From contig CP136066.1 in NCBI GenBank assembly GCA_032622095.1, positions 194,734,816 to 194,798,815 on the forward strand: 64,000 bases of DNA, read 5' to 3'. Below, piece by piece: positions 20,801 to 35,400 of this stretch. The first letter of the stretch is position 1, and each line of letters begins with the position of its first letter. This stretch comes from Siphonodentalium dalli. Taxonomy: Eukaryota > Mollusca > Scaphopoda > Gadilida > Siphonodentaliidae. Under the pieces are notes generated by a model, which was not told where the DNA came from, made no database searches, and saw only the letters and a list, made by a program, of their open reading frames with translations. The position numbers were made by a program, and so were the translations under genes.

Positions 20801-22437
20801 CCATTTAACTTAATGATTGTCCACAATAGAGGGCACACCATTCTATTCCCCATTGAAACGAAACCCGACAATTTCCCCAATATCGCGTAAGATTGACTCC
20901 TATATATGGTAGCTACCTAGGATTTAGTTTTGGTGGGGAATTGAAATAATAACTCACATATTAGCGCTAATCGTGAGGTTATTTGGCCATATCGTATTTG
21001 TGAACATATGTGCGGAAGTATCGGTGACATTTGTGATCACCCCGTGTGACTATATATGGGTTCTATAAATATGGGATGCATTTTTTGTCACATTGGGTAT
21101 TTTCTCGGATTAGTATTCGTGGGGAATCTGAATAATAGGTCCTTTCAATAACTGCAAAAGCAATGCTGCACAATACAATAGCGTCAATTTAACTTAACAA
21201 TTGTCCACAATAGAGGGCACACCATTCGATTCCCCATTGAAACGAAACCCGACAAATTCCCCAATATCGCGTAAGATTGGCTCCTATATATGGTAGCCAG
21301 TTTAAAAATGATTGAACTGTACTGCTCTCTGTGCGCCCATAATGGGACAAAACCCCACTTAAAATTATCAATAACTGCAAAAGCAAGGCTGCACAATACA
21401 ATAGCGTCCATTTAACTTAATAATTGTCCAGAATAGAGGGCACACCAATCGATTTCCCATTGAAACGAAACCCGACAAATTCCCCAATATCGCGTAAGAT
21501 TGACTCCTATATATGGTAGCTACCTAGGGTTTAGTTTTGGTGGGGAATTGAAATAATAACTCACATATTAGCGCTAATCGTGAGGTTATTTGGCCATATC
21601 GTATTTGTGAACATATGTGCGGAAGTATCGGTGACATTTGTGATCGCCCCGTGTGACTATATAGATTGGTTCTATAAATATGGGATGCATTTTTGTCACA
21701 TTGGGGATTTTCTCGAATTTAATATTCGTGGGGAATCGGAATAATAGGTCCTTTTTGAACGGATTTTTTTCGGATCGGTGATTTGACGGCGAGGGTGGGT
21801 GGCCGCCTTAAATACACATAATTACATCCCACCATCCCCGAAATGGGGGGGGGCGGTGGTTGTCACCCAATTGATTACTCTCTATATCATAATAATAGCG
21901 ATGATATCCGGCCTAATCCGGGTTCTTCCGAACGAGATTTCTTGGATCGTTCGATTACATAAGGTGACCGGTGGCCATATGAACGTTCACTCATAAAATG
22001 GTGTCGCAATGTCCAAATAATTCGCAGGGACGGCGTTTTACGTCGTAAAATCGGGATCGGATTTGCTGAATCCCAGCTCGCATATATTTGGTAGCCAGAT
22101 TAGAAGTGAATGAACCGCAGTGCTCTCTGTGTGCCCATAATGGGACAAAACCCCACTCAAAATTATCAATAACTGCAAAAGCACGGCTGCAAAACACAAT
22201 AGCGTCTATTTAACTTAATAATTGTCCACAATAGAGGGCACACCAATCGATTCCCCATTGAAACGAAACCCGACAAATTCCCCAATATCGCGTCAGGTTG
22301 ACTCCTATATATGGTAGCTACCTAGGATTTAGTTTTGGTGGGGAATTGAAATAATAACTCACATATTAGCGCTAATCGTGAGGAAGTATCGGTGACATTT
22401 GTGATCGCCCCGTGTGACTATAGATGGGTTCTATAAA
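17880..22437 (+). repeat. Satellite A, block A1
   Basis: The marker gcgatgatat recurs at 18923, 19710, 20498 and 21898, giving periods of 787, 788 and 1,400 bp. Each unit carries gatcggtcgattacataagg, cctatatatggtag, the palindrome attagcgctaat, cggcgagggtgggtggccgc and a run of 7-11 G. The 1,400 bp unit contains an extra partial unit joined abruptly at aataggtccttt|caataactgc (~21,150). The first 250 bp (17,880-18,125) are only distantly similar. A 105-residue minus frame recurs in each unit merely because the DNA does. Confidence 0.9.
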
Positions 22438-24130
22438 TCTGGTCCATACCACATTTTCACCCCCGCAGGTGGTACTCCCGTGGTGATGGGTGGGGATCGG
22501 GGTATTTCTTGGGTGTATTTGGGGCGGGACACCGTGGTGAAGGATGGGGTCTGGGTGTTTCTATGGTGTATTTGGGGCGGGTCACCGACCCATGCTGTCA
22601 AATCCATCGAAATCTTTTCCCTTGTGGAAAATATTCCATATCCCATTTTCACCCCCCCTGGGGCGGGTACCACCGGGGTGATTGGTGGGGTCGGGGGTTT
22701 CCTATGGTGTATTTGTGGCTGGCCACCGACCCATGCCGTCAAATCGGTTGAAATCCTTACCGTTTTCGAAAATGTTTCATACCCCATTTTCACACCCTCG
22801 GGCTGGTACCTCCGGGCTGATTGGTGGGGTCGAGGTGTTTCTATGGTGTATTTGGGGTGGGCCACCCACCCATGCCATCAAATCGGTTGAAGTCCTTAGC
22901 TTTCTCGAAAATGGTCCATACCCCATTTTCATCTCGGGGTGGCCACCGATCCATGCCGTCAAATCGGTCGAAATCCTTACAATTCTCGAAAATGGTCCAT
23001 ACCCAATTTTTACCCCCTCGGGCTGGTACCTCCGGTTGTGATTGGTGGTGTCGGGGTGTTTCGAGGGTGTGGTTTTGGCGGGCCACCCTCCCATCTAGTC
23101 AAATCGGTCGAAATCCTTTCCTTTTCGAAAATGGTCGATACCTCATGTTCACCCCCTTGCGTGGTACCCCCAGCTGACAGGTTGGTGTGGTTTTTCTGTG
23201 ATGTATTTCATGCAGGCCACCCACCCGAATTGCCGTCAAATTGGTCGAAATACTTACCGTTCTCGAAAATGGTCCATACCCAATGTTCACCCCCTTGGAT
23301 TGTTACCCCCACCCCGGGTGATGGGTGGAGTTCGGGTGTTTCTAGTTTGTATTTTGGGCGGGCCACCCACCCATGACGACAAATCGGTCGAAATCCTTAC
23401 CGTTCTCGAAAATGGTCCATACCCCATTTTCACCCATCGGGTGGTACCCCCGGTTGTGGGGTGTTTCTATTGTGTATTTGGGGTGTGCCACCCGCCCATA
23501 ACGTCAAATCGGTTGAAATACTTACGGTTCTCGAATATTTCCATACTCCAGTTTTACCCCCTCGGGGTGGTACCCCAGGGGATGATGGTTGGGGTAGGTG
23601 TGTTTCTCGTGTGTATTTGTGGCTGGCCACCCACCCACGCCGTCAAATCAGTTGAAATCCTTACCGTTCTCAAAAATGGTCCATACCCCATATTTACCCC
23701 CTTGGGTGGTAGCCTACCTCCCACGGGTGATGATGAGGGTTGGGTGTGTGTAGGGTATGTTTGTGGCAGGCCACCCACTCATACCGCCAAATCGGTCGAA
23801 ATCCGTAACGTTCTCGAAAATGGTCCATACCACATGCTCATCACCTTGGGGTGTACCCCCGTGGTGAACGATGGGGGGGTCTGTGTGCTTCTAGGGTGTA
23901 TTTGGGGCGGGTCACCGACCCATGTCGTAAAATCGGTCGAAATCTTTTCCGTTATCGAAAATATTCCATAACCCATTTTCACCCCCCCCCCCCTCGGACG
24001 GGTACCACCGGGGTGATTGGTGGGGTCGGGGGTTTCCTATGGTGTATTTGTGGCTGGCCACCGACCCATGCCGTCAAATCGGTCGAAATCCTTACCGTTC
24101 TCGAAAATGTTCAGTACCCCATTTTCACCC
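22438..24130 (+). repeat. Satellite B, block B1 (~140 bp unit)
   Basis: The phrase gtcaaatcggt(c/t)gaaat recurs about every 140 bp (22597, 22738, 22877, 23098, 23234, 23378, 23503, 23642, 23786, with one 81 bp unit after 22877). Each unit also has ctcgaaaatggtccat, cccattttcacccc, ggtaccNcc (KpnI), ggtgatgggtgggg and ggccacccacccatg. Both edges are sharp junctions with satellite A. Confidence 0.92.
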
Positions 24131-27100
24131 CATCGGTGATATTTATGATCGCCCCGTGTGACTATAGATGGGTTCTATAATATGGGATGCATTTATTGTC
24201 ACATTGGGGATTTTCTCGAATTTAGTATTCGTGGGAAATCGGAATAACACGTCCTTTTTGAACGGCTTTTCTCGGATCGGTGATTTGACAACGAGTGTGG
24301 GTGGCCGCCTCAAATACCCATAGATACATTCCACCCTCACAGAAATGGGGGGGGGGGGTGGCACCCAATTGATAACTCTCTATATCATAATAATAGCGAT
24401 GATATCTGGCCTAATCCGGGTTCTTCCGAACGAAATTTCTTGGATCGGTCGATTACATAAGGTGGACGGTGGCCATATAAACGTCCACTCATAATTTGGT
24501 GTCGCAATGTCCAAAGAATTCGCAGTGACAGCGTTTTATGTACAATCCCGATCGGTTTTGTTGAATGCTGGCTCGCATATATGGTAGCCAGGTTAGAAAT
24601 AATTGAACTGTAATGTTCTCTGTGCGCCCATAATGGGACAAAACCCCACTTAAAATTAATAATAACTGCAAAAGTAAGGCTGCACAATACAATAGCGTCC
24701 ATTTAACTTAATAATTGTCCACAATAGAGGACACACCAATCGATTCCCCATTGAAACGAAACCCGACAAATTCCCCAATATCGCATAAGATTGACTCCTA
24801 TATATGGTAACTACCTAGGGTTTAGTTTTGGTGGGGAATTGAAATAATAACTCACATATTAGCGCTAATCGTGAGGTTATTTGGCCATATCGTATTTGTG
24901 AACATATGTGCGGAAGTATCGGTGACATTTGTGATCTCCCCGTGTGACTATGGGTGGGTTTTATAAATATGGGATGCATTTTTTGTCACATTGGGGATTT
25001 TCTCGAATTTAGTATTCGTGGGGAATCGGAATAATAGGTCCTTTTTGAACGGGTTTTTTTTCGGATCGGTGATTTGACGGCGAGGGTGGGTGGCCGCCTC
25101 AAATACACATAATTACATCCCACCATCCCCGAAATGGGGGGGGGGGTTGTCACCCAATTGATTACTCTCTATATCATAATAATAGCGATGATATCCGGCC
25201 TAATCCGGGTTCTTCCGAACGAAATTTCTTGGATCGGTCGATTACATAAGGTGGCCGGTGGCCATATGAACGTCCATTCATAATTTGGTGTCGCGATGTC
25301 CAAAGAATTCGCATTGATAGCGTTTTACGTAAAATCACGATCGGTTTTTCTGAATCCTGGCTCGCATATAAGGTAGCCAGATTATAAATGATTGAACTGT
25401 ACTGCTCTCTGTGAGCCCATAATGGGACAAAATCCCACTTAAAATTATCAATAACTGTAAAAGCAAGGCTGCACAATACAATAGCGTCCATTTAACTTAA
25501 TGATTGTCCACAATAGAGGGCACACCATTCTATTCCCCATTGAAACGAAACCCGACAATTTCCCCAATATCGCGTAAGATTGACTCCTATATATGGTAGC
25601 TACCTAGGATTTAGTTTTGGTGGGGAATTGAAATAATAACTCACATATTAGCGCTAATCGTGAGGTTATTTGGCCATATCGTATTTGTGAACATATGTGC
25701 GGAAGTATCGGTGACATTTGTGATCACCCCGTGTGACTATATATGGGTTCTATAAATATGGGATGCATTTTTTGACACATTGGGTATTTTCTCGGATTAG
25801 TATTCGTGGGGAATCGGAATAATAGGTCCTTTCAATAACTGCAAAAGCAATGCTGCACAATACAATAGCGTCAATTTAACTTAACAATTGTCCACAATAG
25901 AGGGCACACCATTCGATTCCCCATTGAAACGAAACCCGACAAATTCCCCAATATCGCATAAGATTGACTCCTATATATGGTAACTACATAGGGTTTAGTT
26001 TTGGTGGGGAATTGAAATAATAACTCACATATTAGCGCTAATCGTGAGGTTATTTGGCCATATCGTATTTGTGAACATATGTGCGGAAGTATCGGTGACA
26101 TTTGTGATCTCCCCGTGTGACTATGGGTGGGTTTTATAAATATGGGATGCATTTTTTGTCACATTGGGGATTTTCTCGAATTTAGTATTCGTGGGGAATC
26201 GGAATAATAGGTCCTTTTTGAACGGGTTTTTTTCGGATCGGTGATTTGACGGCGAGGGTGGGTGGCCGCCTCAAATACACATAATTACATCCCACCATCC
26301 CCGAAATGGGGGGGGGTTGTCACCCAATTGATTACTCTCTATATCATAATAATAGCGATGATATCCGGCCTAATCCGGGTTCTTCCGAACGAAATTTCTT
26401 GGATCGGTCGATTACATAAGGTGGCCGGTGGCCATATGAACGTCCATTCATAATTTGGTGTCGCGATGTCCAAAGAATTCGCATTGATAGCGTTTTACGT
26501 AAAATCACGATCGGTTTTTCTGAATCCTGGCTCGCATATAAGGTAGCCAGATTATAAATGATTGAACTGTACTGCTCTCTGTGAGCCCATAATGGGACAA
26601 AATCCCACTTAAAATTATCAATAACTGTAAAAGCAAGGCTGCACAATACAATAGCGTCCATTTAACTTAATGATTGTCCACAATAGAGGGCACACCATTC
26701 TATTCCCCATTGAAACGAAACCCGACAATTTCCCCAATATCGCGTAAGATTGACTCCTATATATGGTAGCTACCTAGGATTTAGTTTTGGTGGGGAATTG
26801 AAATAATAACTCACATATTAGCGCTAATCGTGAGGTTATTTGGCCATATCGTATTTGTGAACATATGTGCGGAAGTATCGGTGATATTTGTGATCACCCC
26901 GTGTGACTATATATGGGTTCTATAAATATGGGATGCATTTTTTGACACATTGGGTATTTTCTCGGATTAGTATTCGTGGGGAATCGGAATAATAGGTCCT
27001 TTCAATAACTGCAAAAGCAATGCTGCACAATACAATAGCGTCAATTTAACTTAACAATTGTCCACAATAGAGGGCACACCATTCGATTCCCCATTGAAAC

Positions 27101-29466
27101 GAAACCCGACAAATTCCCCAATATCGCATAAGATTGACTCCTATATATGGTAACTACATAGGGTTTAGTTTTGGTGGGGAATTGAAATAATAACTCACAT
27201 ATTAGCGCTAATCGTGAGGTTATTTGGCCATATCGTATTTGTGAACTTATGTGCGGAAGTATCGGTGACATTTGTGATCTCCCCGTGTGACTATGGGTGG
27301 GTTTTATAAATATGGGATGCATTTTTTGTCACATTGGGGATTTTCTCGAATTTAGTATTCGTGGGGAATCGGAATAATAGGTCCTTTTTGAACGGGTTTT
27401 TTTCGGATCGGTGATTTGACGGCGAGGGTGGGTGGCCGCCTCAAATACACATAATTACATCCCACCATCCCCGAAATGGGGGGGGGGGGGGTTGTCACCC
27501 AATTGATTACTCTCTATATCATAATAATAGCGATGATATCCGGCCTAATCCGGGTTCTTCCGAACGAAATTTCTTGGATCGGTCGATTACATAAGGTGGC
27601 CGGTGGCCATATGAACGTCCATTCATAATTTGGTGTCGCGATGTCCAAAGAATTCGCATTGATAGCGTTTTACGTAAAATCACGATCGGTTTTTCTGAAT
27701 CCTGGCTCGCATATAAGGTAGCCAGATTATAAATGATTGAACTGTACTGCTCTCTGTGAGCCCATAATGGGACAAAATCCCACTTAAAATTATCAATAAC
27801 TGTAAAAGCAAGGCTGCACAATACAATAGCGTCCATTTAACTTAATGATTGTCCACAATAGAGGGCACACCATTCTATTCCCCATTGAAACGAAACCCGA
27901 CAATTTCCCCAATATCGCGTAAGATTGACTCCTATATATGGTAGCTACCTAGGATTTAGTTTTGGTGGGGAATTGAAATAATAACTCACATATTAGCGCT
28001 AATCGTGAGGTTATTTGGCCATATCGTATTTGTGAACATATGTGCGGAAGTATCGGTGACATTTGTGATCACCCCGTGTGACTATATATGGGTTCTATAA
28101 ATATGGGATGCATTTTTTGACACATTGGGTATTTTCTCGGATTAGTATTCGTGGGGAATCGGAATAATAGGTCCTTTCAATAACTGCAAAAGCAATGCTG
28201 CACAATACAATAGCGTCAATTTAACTTAACAATTGTCCACAATAGAGGGCACACCATTCGATTCCCCATTGAAACGAAACCCGACAAATTCCCCAATATC
28301 GCGTAAGATTGGCTCCTATATATGGTAGCCAGTTTAGAAATGATTGAACTGTACTGCTCTCTGTGCGCCCATAATGGGACAAAACCCCATTTAAAATTAT
28401 CAATAACTGCAAAAGCAAGGCTGCACAATACAATAGCGTCCATTTAACTTAATAATTGTCCAGAATAGAGGGCACACCAATCGATTTCCCATTAAAACGA
28501 AACCCGACAAATTCCCCGATATCGCGTAAGATTGACTCCTATATATGGTAGCTACCTAGGGTTTAGTTTTGGTGGGGAATTGAAATAATAACTCACATAT
28601 TAGCGCTAATCGTGAGGTTATTTGGCCATATCGTATTTGTGAACATATGTGCGGAAGTATCGGTGACATTTGTGATCGCCCCGTGTGACTATATAGATTG
28701 GTTCTATAAATATGGGATGCATTTTTGTCACATTGGGGATTTTCTCGAATTTAATATTCGTGGGGAATCGGAATAATAGGTCCTTTTTGAACGGGTTTTT
28801 TCGGATCGGTGATTTGACGGCGAGGGTGGGTGGCCGCCTCAAATACACATAATTACATCCCACCATCCCCGAAATGGGGGGGGGGGTGGTTGTCACCCAA
28901 TTGATTCTCTCTATATCATAATAATAGCGATGATATCCGGCCTAATCCGGGTTCTTCCGAACGAGATTTCTTGGATCGTTCGATTACATAAGGTGACCGG
29001 TGGCCATATGAACGTTCACTCATAAAATGGTGTTGCAATGTCCAAATAATTCGCAGGGACGGCGTTTTACGTCGTAAAATCGGGATCGGATTTGCTGAAT
29101 CCTAGCTCGCATATATTTGGTAGCCAGATTAGAAGTGAATGAACCGCAGTGCTCTCTGTGTGCCCATAATGGGACAAAACCCCACTCAAAATTATCAATA
29201 ACTGCAAAAGCACGGCTGCAAAACACAATAGCGTCTATTTAACTTAATAATTGTCCACAATAGAGGGCACACCAATCGATTCCCCATTGAAACGAAACCC
29301 GACAAATTCCCCAATATCGCGTCAGGTTGACTCCTATATATGGTAGCTACCTAGGATTTAGTTTTGGTGGGGAATTGAAATAATAACTCACATATTAGCG
29401 CTAATCGTGAGGAAGTATCGGTGACATTTGTGATCGCCCCGTGTGACTATAGATGGGTTCTATAAA
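24131..29466 (+). repeat. Satellite A, block A2
   Basis: It starts at catcggtgatatttatg, a copy of 18,656 onward (offset about 5,474). The marker gcgatgatat recurs at 24396, 25185, 26355, 27530 and 28927: periods 789, 1,170, 1,175 and 1,397 bp. The two ~1,170 bp units are nearly identical tandem copies that A1 lacks. The last part (from about 27.5 kb) matches A1 again at an offset of about 7,030. Confidence 0.92.
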
Positions 29467-32400
29467 TCTGGTCCATACCACATTTTCACCCCCGCAGGTG
29501 GTACTCCCGTGGTGATGGGTGGGGATCGGGGTATTTCTTGGGTGTATTTGGGGCGGGACACCGTGGTGAAGGATGGGGTCTGGGTGTTTCTATGGTGTAT
29601 TTGGGGCGGGTCACCGACCCATGCTGTCAAATCCGTCGAAATCTTTTCCCTTGTGGAAAATATTCCATATCCCATTTTCACCCCCCTGGGGCGGGTACCA
29701 CCGGGGTGATTGGTGGGGTCGGGGGTTTCCTATGGTGTATTTGTGGCTGGCCACCGACCCATGCCGTCAAATCGGTTGAAATCCTTACCGTTTTCGAAAA
29801 TGTTTCATACCCCATTTTCACACACTCGGGCTGGTACCTCCGGGCTGATTGGTGGGGTCGAGGTGTTTCTATGGTGTATTTGGGGTGGGCCACCGACCCA
29901 TGCCATCAAATCGGTTGAAGTCCTTAGCTTTCTCGAAAATGGTCCATACCCCATTTTCATCTCGGGGTGGCCACCGATCCATGCCGTCAAATCGGTCGAA
30001 ATCCTTACAATTCTCGAAAATGGTCCATACCCAATTTTTACCCCCTCGGGCTGGTACCTCCGGTTGTGATTGGTGGTGTCGGGGTGTTTCGAGGGTGTGG
30101 TTTTGGCGGGCCACCCTCCCATCTAGTCAAATCGGTCGAAATCCTTTCCTTTTCGAAAATGGGCGATACCTCATTTTCACCCCCTTGCGTGGTACCCCCA
30201 GCTGACAGGTTGGTGTGGTTTTTCTGTGATGTATTTCATGCAGGCCACCCACCCAAATTGCCGTCAAATTGGTCGAAATACTTACCGTTCTCGAAAATGG
30301 TCCATACCCAATGTTCACCCCTTTGGATTGTTACCCCCCCCCCCGGGTGATGGGTGGAGTTCGGGTGTTTCTAGTTTGTATTTTGGGCGGGCCACCCACC
30401 CATGACGACAAATCGGTCGAAATCCTTACCGTTCTCGAAAATGGTCCATACCCCATTTTCACCCATCGGGTGGTACCCCCGGTTGTGGGGTGTTTCTATT
30501 GTGTATTTGGGGTGTGCCACCCGCCCATAACGTCAAATCGGTTGAAATACTTACGGTTCTCGAATATTTCCATACTCCATTTTTACCCCCTCGGGGTGGT
30601 ACCCCAGGGGATGATGGTTGGGGTAGGTGTGTTTCTCGTGTGTATTTGTGGCTGGCCACCCACCCACGCCGTCAAATCAGTTGAAATCCTTACCGTTCTC
30701 AAAAATGGTCCATACCCCATGTTCACCCCTCGGGTGGTACCCACGGTGGTGATGGGTGTGCGATCGTGTGTTTCTATGGTGTATTTGGGTAAGCCACCCA
30801 CCCGTGCCGTCAAATCGGTTGAAGTCCTTACCTTTCTCGAAAATGGTCCATACCCCATTTTCATCTCCTCGGGGTGGTACCACCGGGGTGATGGTGGGGA
30901 TCTGGGTGTTTCCATGGTCTATTTTGGGCGGGTCACCCACACATGCCGTCAAATTGTTTGAAATCTTTACCGTTCTCGAAAATGGTCCATACCCCATTTT
31001 AACCCCTCGGGTGGTAGCATACCTCCCGTGGGTTATGATGGGGGTCGGACGTTTGTAGGGCGTGTAAGTAGGGCAACCCATTCATACCGTCAAATCAGTC
31101 GATATCCTTACCGTACTCGAAAATGGTCCATACCCCATGTTCACCCCCTCGGGGTGGTACCCCCGTGGTGATGGATGGGGGAATGGGTGTTTCTAGGGTG
31201 TATTTGGAGCGGGCCACCCACCCATGCCGTCAAATCGGTCGAAACCCTTACCGTTCTCGAAAATGGTCCATACCCCATTTTCACACCTCAGGGTGGTACC
31301 TCCGGGTGAGTGGAGGGGTCGGAGTGTTTCTAGGGTGGTGTTATGGTGGGCCACCCTGCCATGTAGTCAAATCGGTCGAAATTCTTACCTTCTCGGAAAT
31401 GGTCGATACATGTACCTCATTTTCACCCCCTTGGGAGGTACCCCCAGCTGACAGGTGGGATGGGGTTTTTCTATGGTGTATAGAGGCGGGCCACCCACCC
31501 AAATGCCATCAATCGGTCGAAATCTGTACCGGTCTCGAAAATGTTCCATACCCAATGGTTACCCCTCGGAGTGTTACCCCCCCCCCCCGGTGATGGGTGG
31601 GGTTCGGGTGTTTCTATGGTTTATTTGGGGCGAGTCACCCACCCATACCGTCAAATGGGTCGATGTCCTTACCGTTCACGAAAATGGTCCGTTCCCATTT
31701 TCACCCCATCGGGTTGTACCCCCGGGAGTGATGTTGAGGGCGAGGGGTGTTTATATTGTGTATTTGGGTGTGCCAAGCGCCCATAACATCAAATCGGTCG
31801 AAATCCTTACCGTTTGCGAAAATGGTCCATACCCAATTTTCACCCCCTCGGGCGGGTACCACCGGGGTGATTGGTGGGGTCGGGCGTTTCCTATGGTGTA
31901 TTTGTGGCTGGCCACCGACCCATGCCGTCAAATCGGTCGAAATTCTTACCATTCTCGAAAATGTGCCATACCCCATTTTCACCCCATCGGGCTGGTATCT
32001 CCGGGCTGATTGGTGGGGTCGGGTGTTTCTATGGTCTATTTGGGGTGGGCCACCCACACATGCCATCAAATCGGTTGATGTCCTTACCGTTCTCGAAAAT
32101 GGTCCGTACCCCATTTTCATCTCGGGGTTGCCACCGATCCATGCCGTCAAATCGGTCGAAATCCTTACAATTCTCGAAAATGGTCCATACCACATTTTTA
32201 CCCCCTCGGGCTGGTACCTCCGGTGGTTATTGGTGGTGTCGGGGTGTTTCGAGGGTGTGGTTTTGGCGGGCCACCCTCCCATCTAGTCAAATCGGTCGAA
32301 ATCCTTTGGTGTGGTTTTTCTGTGATGTATTTGATTCGGGCCACCCACCCAAAATGCCGTCAAATCGGTCGAAATACTTACCGTTCTCGAAAATGGTCCA

Positions 32401-35400
32401 TACCCAATGTTCACCCCTTTGGAGTGTTACCACCCCTCCCCCGGGTGATGGGTGGGGTTCGGGTGTTTCTATGTTGTATTTTGGGGGGCCACACACCCAT
32501 GACGTCAAATCGGTCGAAATCCTTACCGTTCTCGAAAATGATCCATACCCCATTTTCACCCCTCGGGTGGTACTCACCGGTTGTGGAGTGTTTCTATTGT
32601 GTATTGGGGTGTGTCACCCGCCCATAACGTCAAATCGGTTGAAATCCTTACCGACCTCGAATATTGTCCATACTCCATTTTTACCCCCTCGGGGTGGTAC
32701 CCCAGGGGATGATGGTTGGGGTAGGTGTGTTTCTAGTTTGTATTTGTGGCTGGCCACCCACCCACGCCGTAAAATCAGTTGAAATCCTTACCGTTCTCTA
32801 AAATGGTCCATACCCCATGTTCACCCCTCGGGTGGTACCCACGGTGGTGATGGGTGTGCGATCGTGTGTTTCTATGGTGTATTTGGGTAAGCCATCCACC
32901 CGTGCCGTCAAATCGGTTAATGTCCTTACCTTTCTCGAAAATGGTCCATACCCCATTTTCATCTCCTCGGGGTGGTACCGCCGGGGTGATGGGTGGGGGT
33001 CGGGGTGTTTCCAGGGTCTATTTTGGGCGGGTCACCCACACATGCCGTCAAACGGGTTGAAATATTTACCGTTCTCGAAAATGGTCCATACCCCATTTTA
33101 CCCCCCTCGGGTGGTAGCCTACCTCCCGTTGGTGATGATGGGCGTCGGGACGTTTGTAGAGCGTGTTTTTGGCGGGCAACCCATTCATACCGTCAAATCG
33201 GTCGAAATCCTTACCGTACTCGAAAATGGTCCATACCCCATGTTAACCCCCTCGGGGTGGTACCCCCGTGGTGATGGATGGGGGTATGGGTTTTTCTATG
33301 GAGTATAGAGGCGGGCCACCCACCCAAATGCCATCAATCGGTCGAAATCCGTACCGTTCTCGAAAATGGTCCATACCCAATGTTTACCCCTCGGAGTGTT
33401 ACCCCCCCCCCCCCCCGGTGATGGGTGGGGTTCGGATGTTTCTATGGTTTATTTGGGGCGGGTCACCCACCTATGCCGTCAAATCGGTCGATGTCCTTAC
33501 CGGTCTCGAAAATGGTCCGTTCGCATTTTCACCCCATCGGGTTGTACCCCCGGGAATGATTTTGAGGGGCGAGGGGTGCTTATATTGTGCATTTGGTCTG
33601 CCACGCGCCCATAACATCAAATCGGTCGAAATCCTTATCGTTTGCGAAAATGGTCCATACCCCATTTCCACCTTCTCGGTTGGTACCCCCGGGGTGATGG
33701 GTGGGGATCGGGGTGTTTCTATGAAGTATTTGGTGAAGTATTTTCACCCCCTTGCGTGGTACCCCCCAGCTGACAGGTTGTTGTGGTTTTTCTGTGATGT
33801 ATTTCATGCGGGCCACCCACCCAATATGCCGTCAAATTGGTCGAAATACTTACCGTTCTCGAAAATGGTCCATACCCAATGTTCACACCCTTGGATTGTT
33901 ACCCCCCCCCCCGGGTAATGGTGGGGTTCTGGTGTTTCTAGGTTGCAGTTTGGGCGGGCCACCCACCCATGACGTCAAATCGGTTGAAATCTTTACCGTT
34001 CTCGAAAATTGTCCATATTCCATTTTTACCCCCTCGGGGTGGTACCACAGGGGATGATGGTTGGGGTAGGTGTGTTTCTAGTGTGTATTTGTGGCTGGCC
34101 ACCCACCCACGCCGTCAAATCAGTTGAAATCCTTACCGTTCTCAAAAATGGTCCATACCCCATATTTACCCCTTGGGTGGTAGCCTACCTCCCACGGTGA
34201 TGATGGGGGTTGGGTGTGTGTAGGGTGTGTTTGTGGCAGGCCACCCATTCATACCGCCAAATCGGTCGAAATCCGTAACGTTCTCGAAAATGTTCCATAC
34301 CATATTCATGCTCATCACCTTGGGTGTACCCCCGTTGTGAAGGATGGGGTCTGGGTGTTTCTAGGGTGTATTTGGGGCTGGCCACAGACCCATGCCGTCA
34401 AATCGGTCGAAATCCTTACAATTCTCGAAAATGGTCCATACCCCATTTTCACCCCCTCGGGCGGGTACCACCGGGCTGATTGGTATGGTCGGGGTGTTTC
34501 TATGGTCTATTTGGGTGGGCCACCGATCCATGCCGTCAAATCGGTCGAAATCCTTACAATTCTCGAAAATGGTCCATACCCCATTTTCACCCCCTCGGGC
34601 TGGTACCTCCGGTGGTGATTGGTGGTGTCGGGCTGTTTCGAGGGTTTGGTTTTGGCGGACCACCCTCCCATCTAGTCAAATCGGTCGAAATCCTTTGGTG
34701 TGGTTTTTCTGTGATGTATTTGATTCGGGCCACCCACCCAAAATGCCGTCAAATCGGTCGAAATACTTTCCGTTCTCGAAAATGGTCCATACCCAATGTT
34801 CACCCCTTTGGAGTGTTACCCCCCCCCCCCCCTCCCACCGGTGATGGGTGGGGTTCGGGTGTTTCTAGGTTGTATTTTGGGCGGGCCACCCACCCATGAC
34901 GTCAAATCGGTAGAAATCCTTACCGTTCTCGAATATTGTCCATACTCCATTTTTACACCCTCGGGGTGGTACCCCAGGGGATGATGGTTGAGGTAGGTGT
35001 GTTTCTAGTTTGTATTTGTGGCTGGCCACCCACGCACGCCGTCAAATCAGTTGAAATCCTTACCGTTTTCGAAAATGGTCCATGCCCAATGTTCACCCCT
35101 CGGGTGGTACCCACGGTGGTGATGGGTGTGCGATCGTGTGTTTCTATGGTGTATTTGGGTAAGCCATCCACCCGTGCCGTCAAATCGGTTGAAGTCCTAT
35201 CCTTTCTCGAAAATGGTCCATACCCCATTTTCATCTCCTCGGGGTGGTACCGCCGGGGTGATGGTGGGGATCGGGGTGTTTCCATGGTCTATTTTGCCGT
35301 CAAACTGGTTGAAATCTTTACCGTTCTCGAAAATGGTCCATACCCCATTTTACCCCCCTCGGGTGGTAGCCTACCTCCCGTGGATGATGATGGGGGTCGG

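Noticed and set aside
18912-28443. Repeated ~105-residue minus-strand frames in satellite A
   Set aside because: They recur only because the unit recurs; they are lost in units with small indels, and no domain is recognised.
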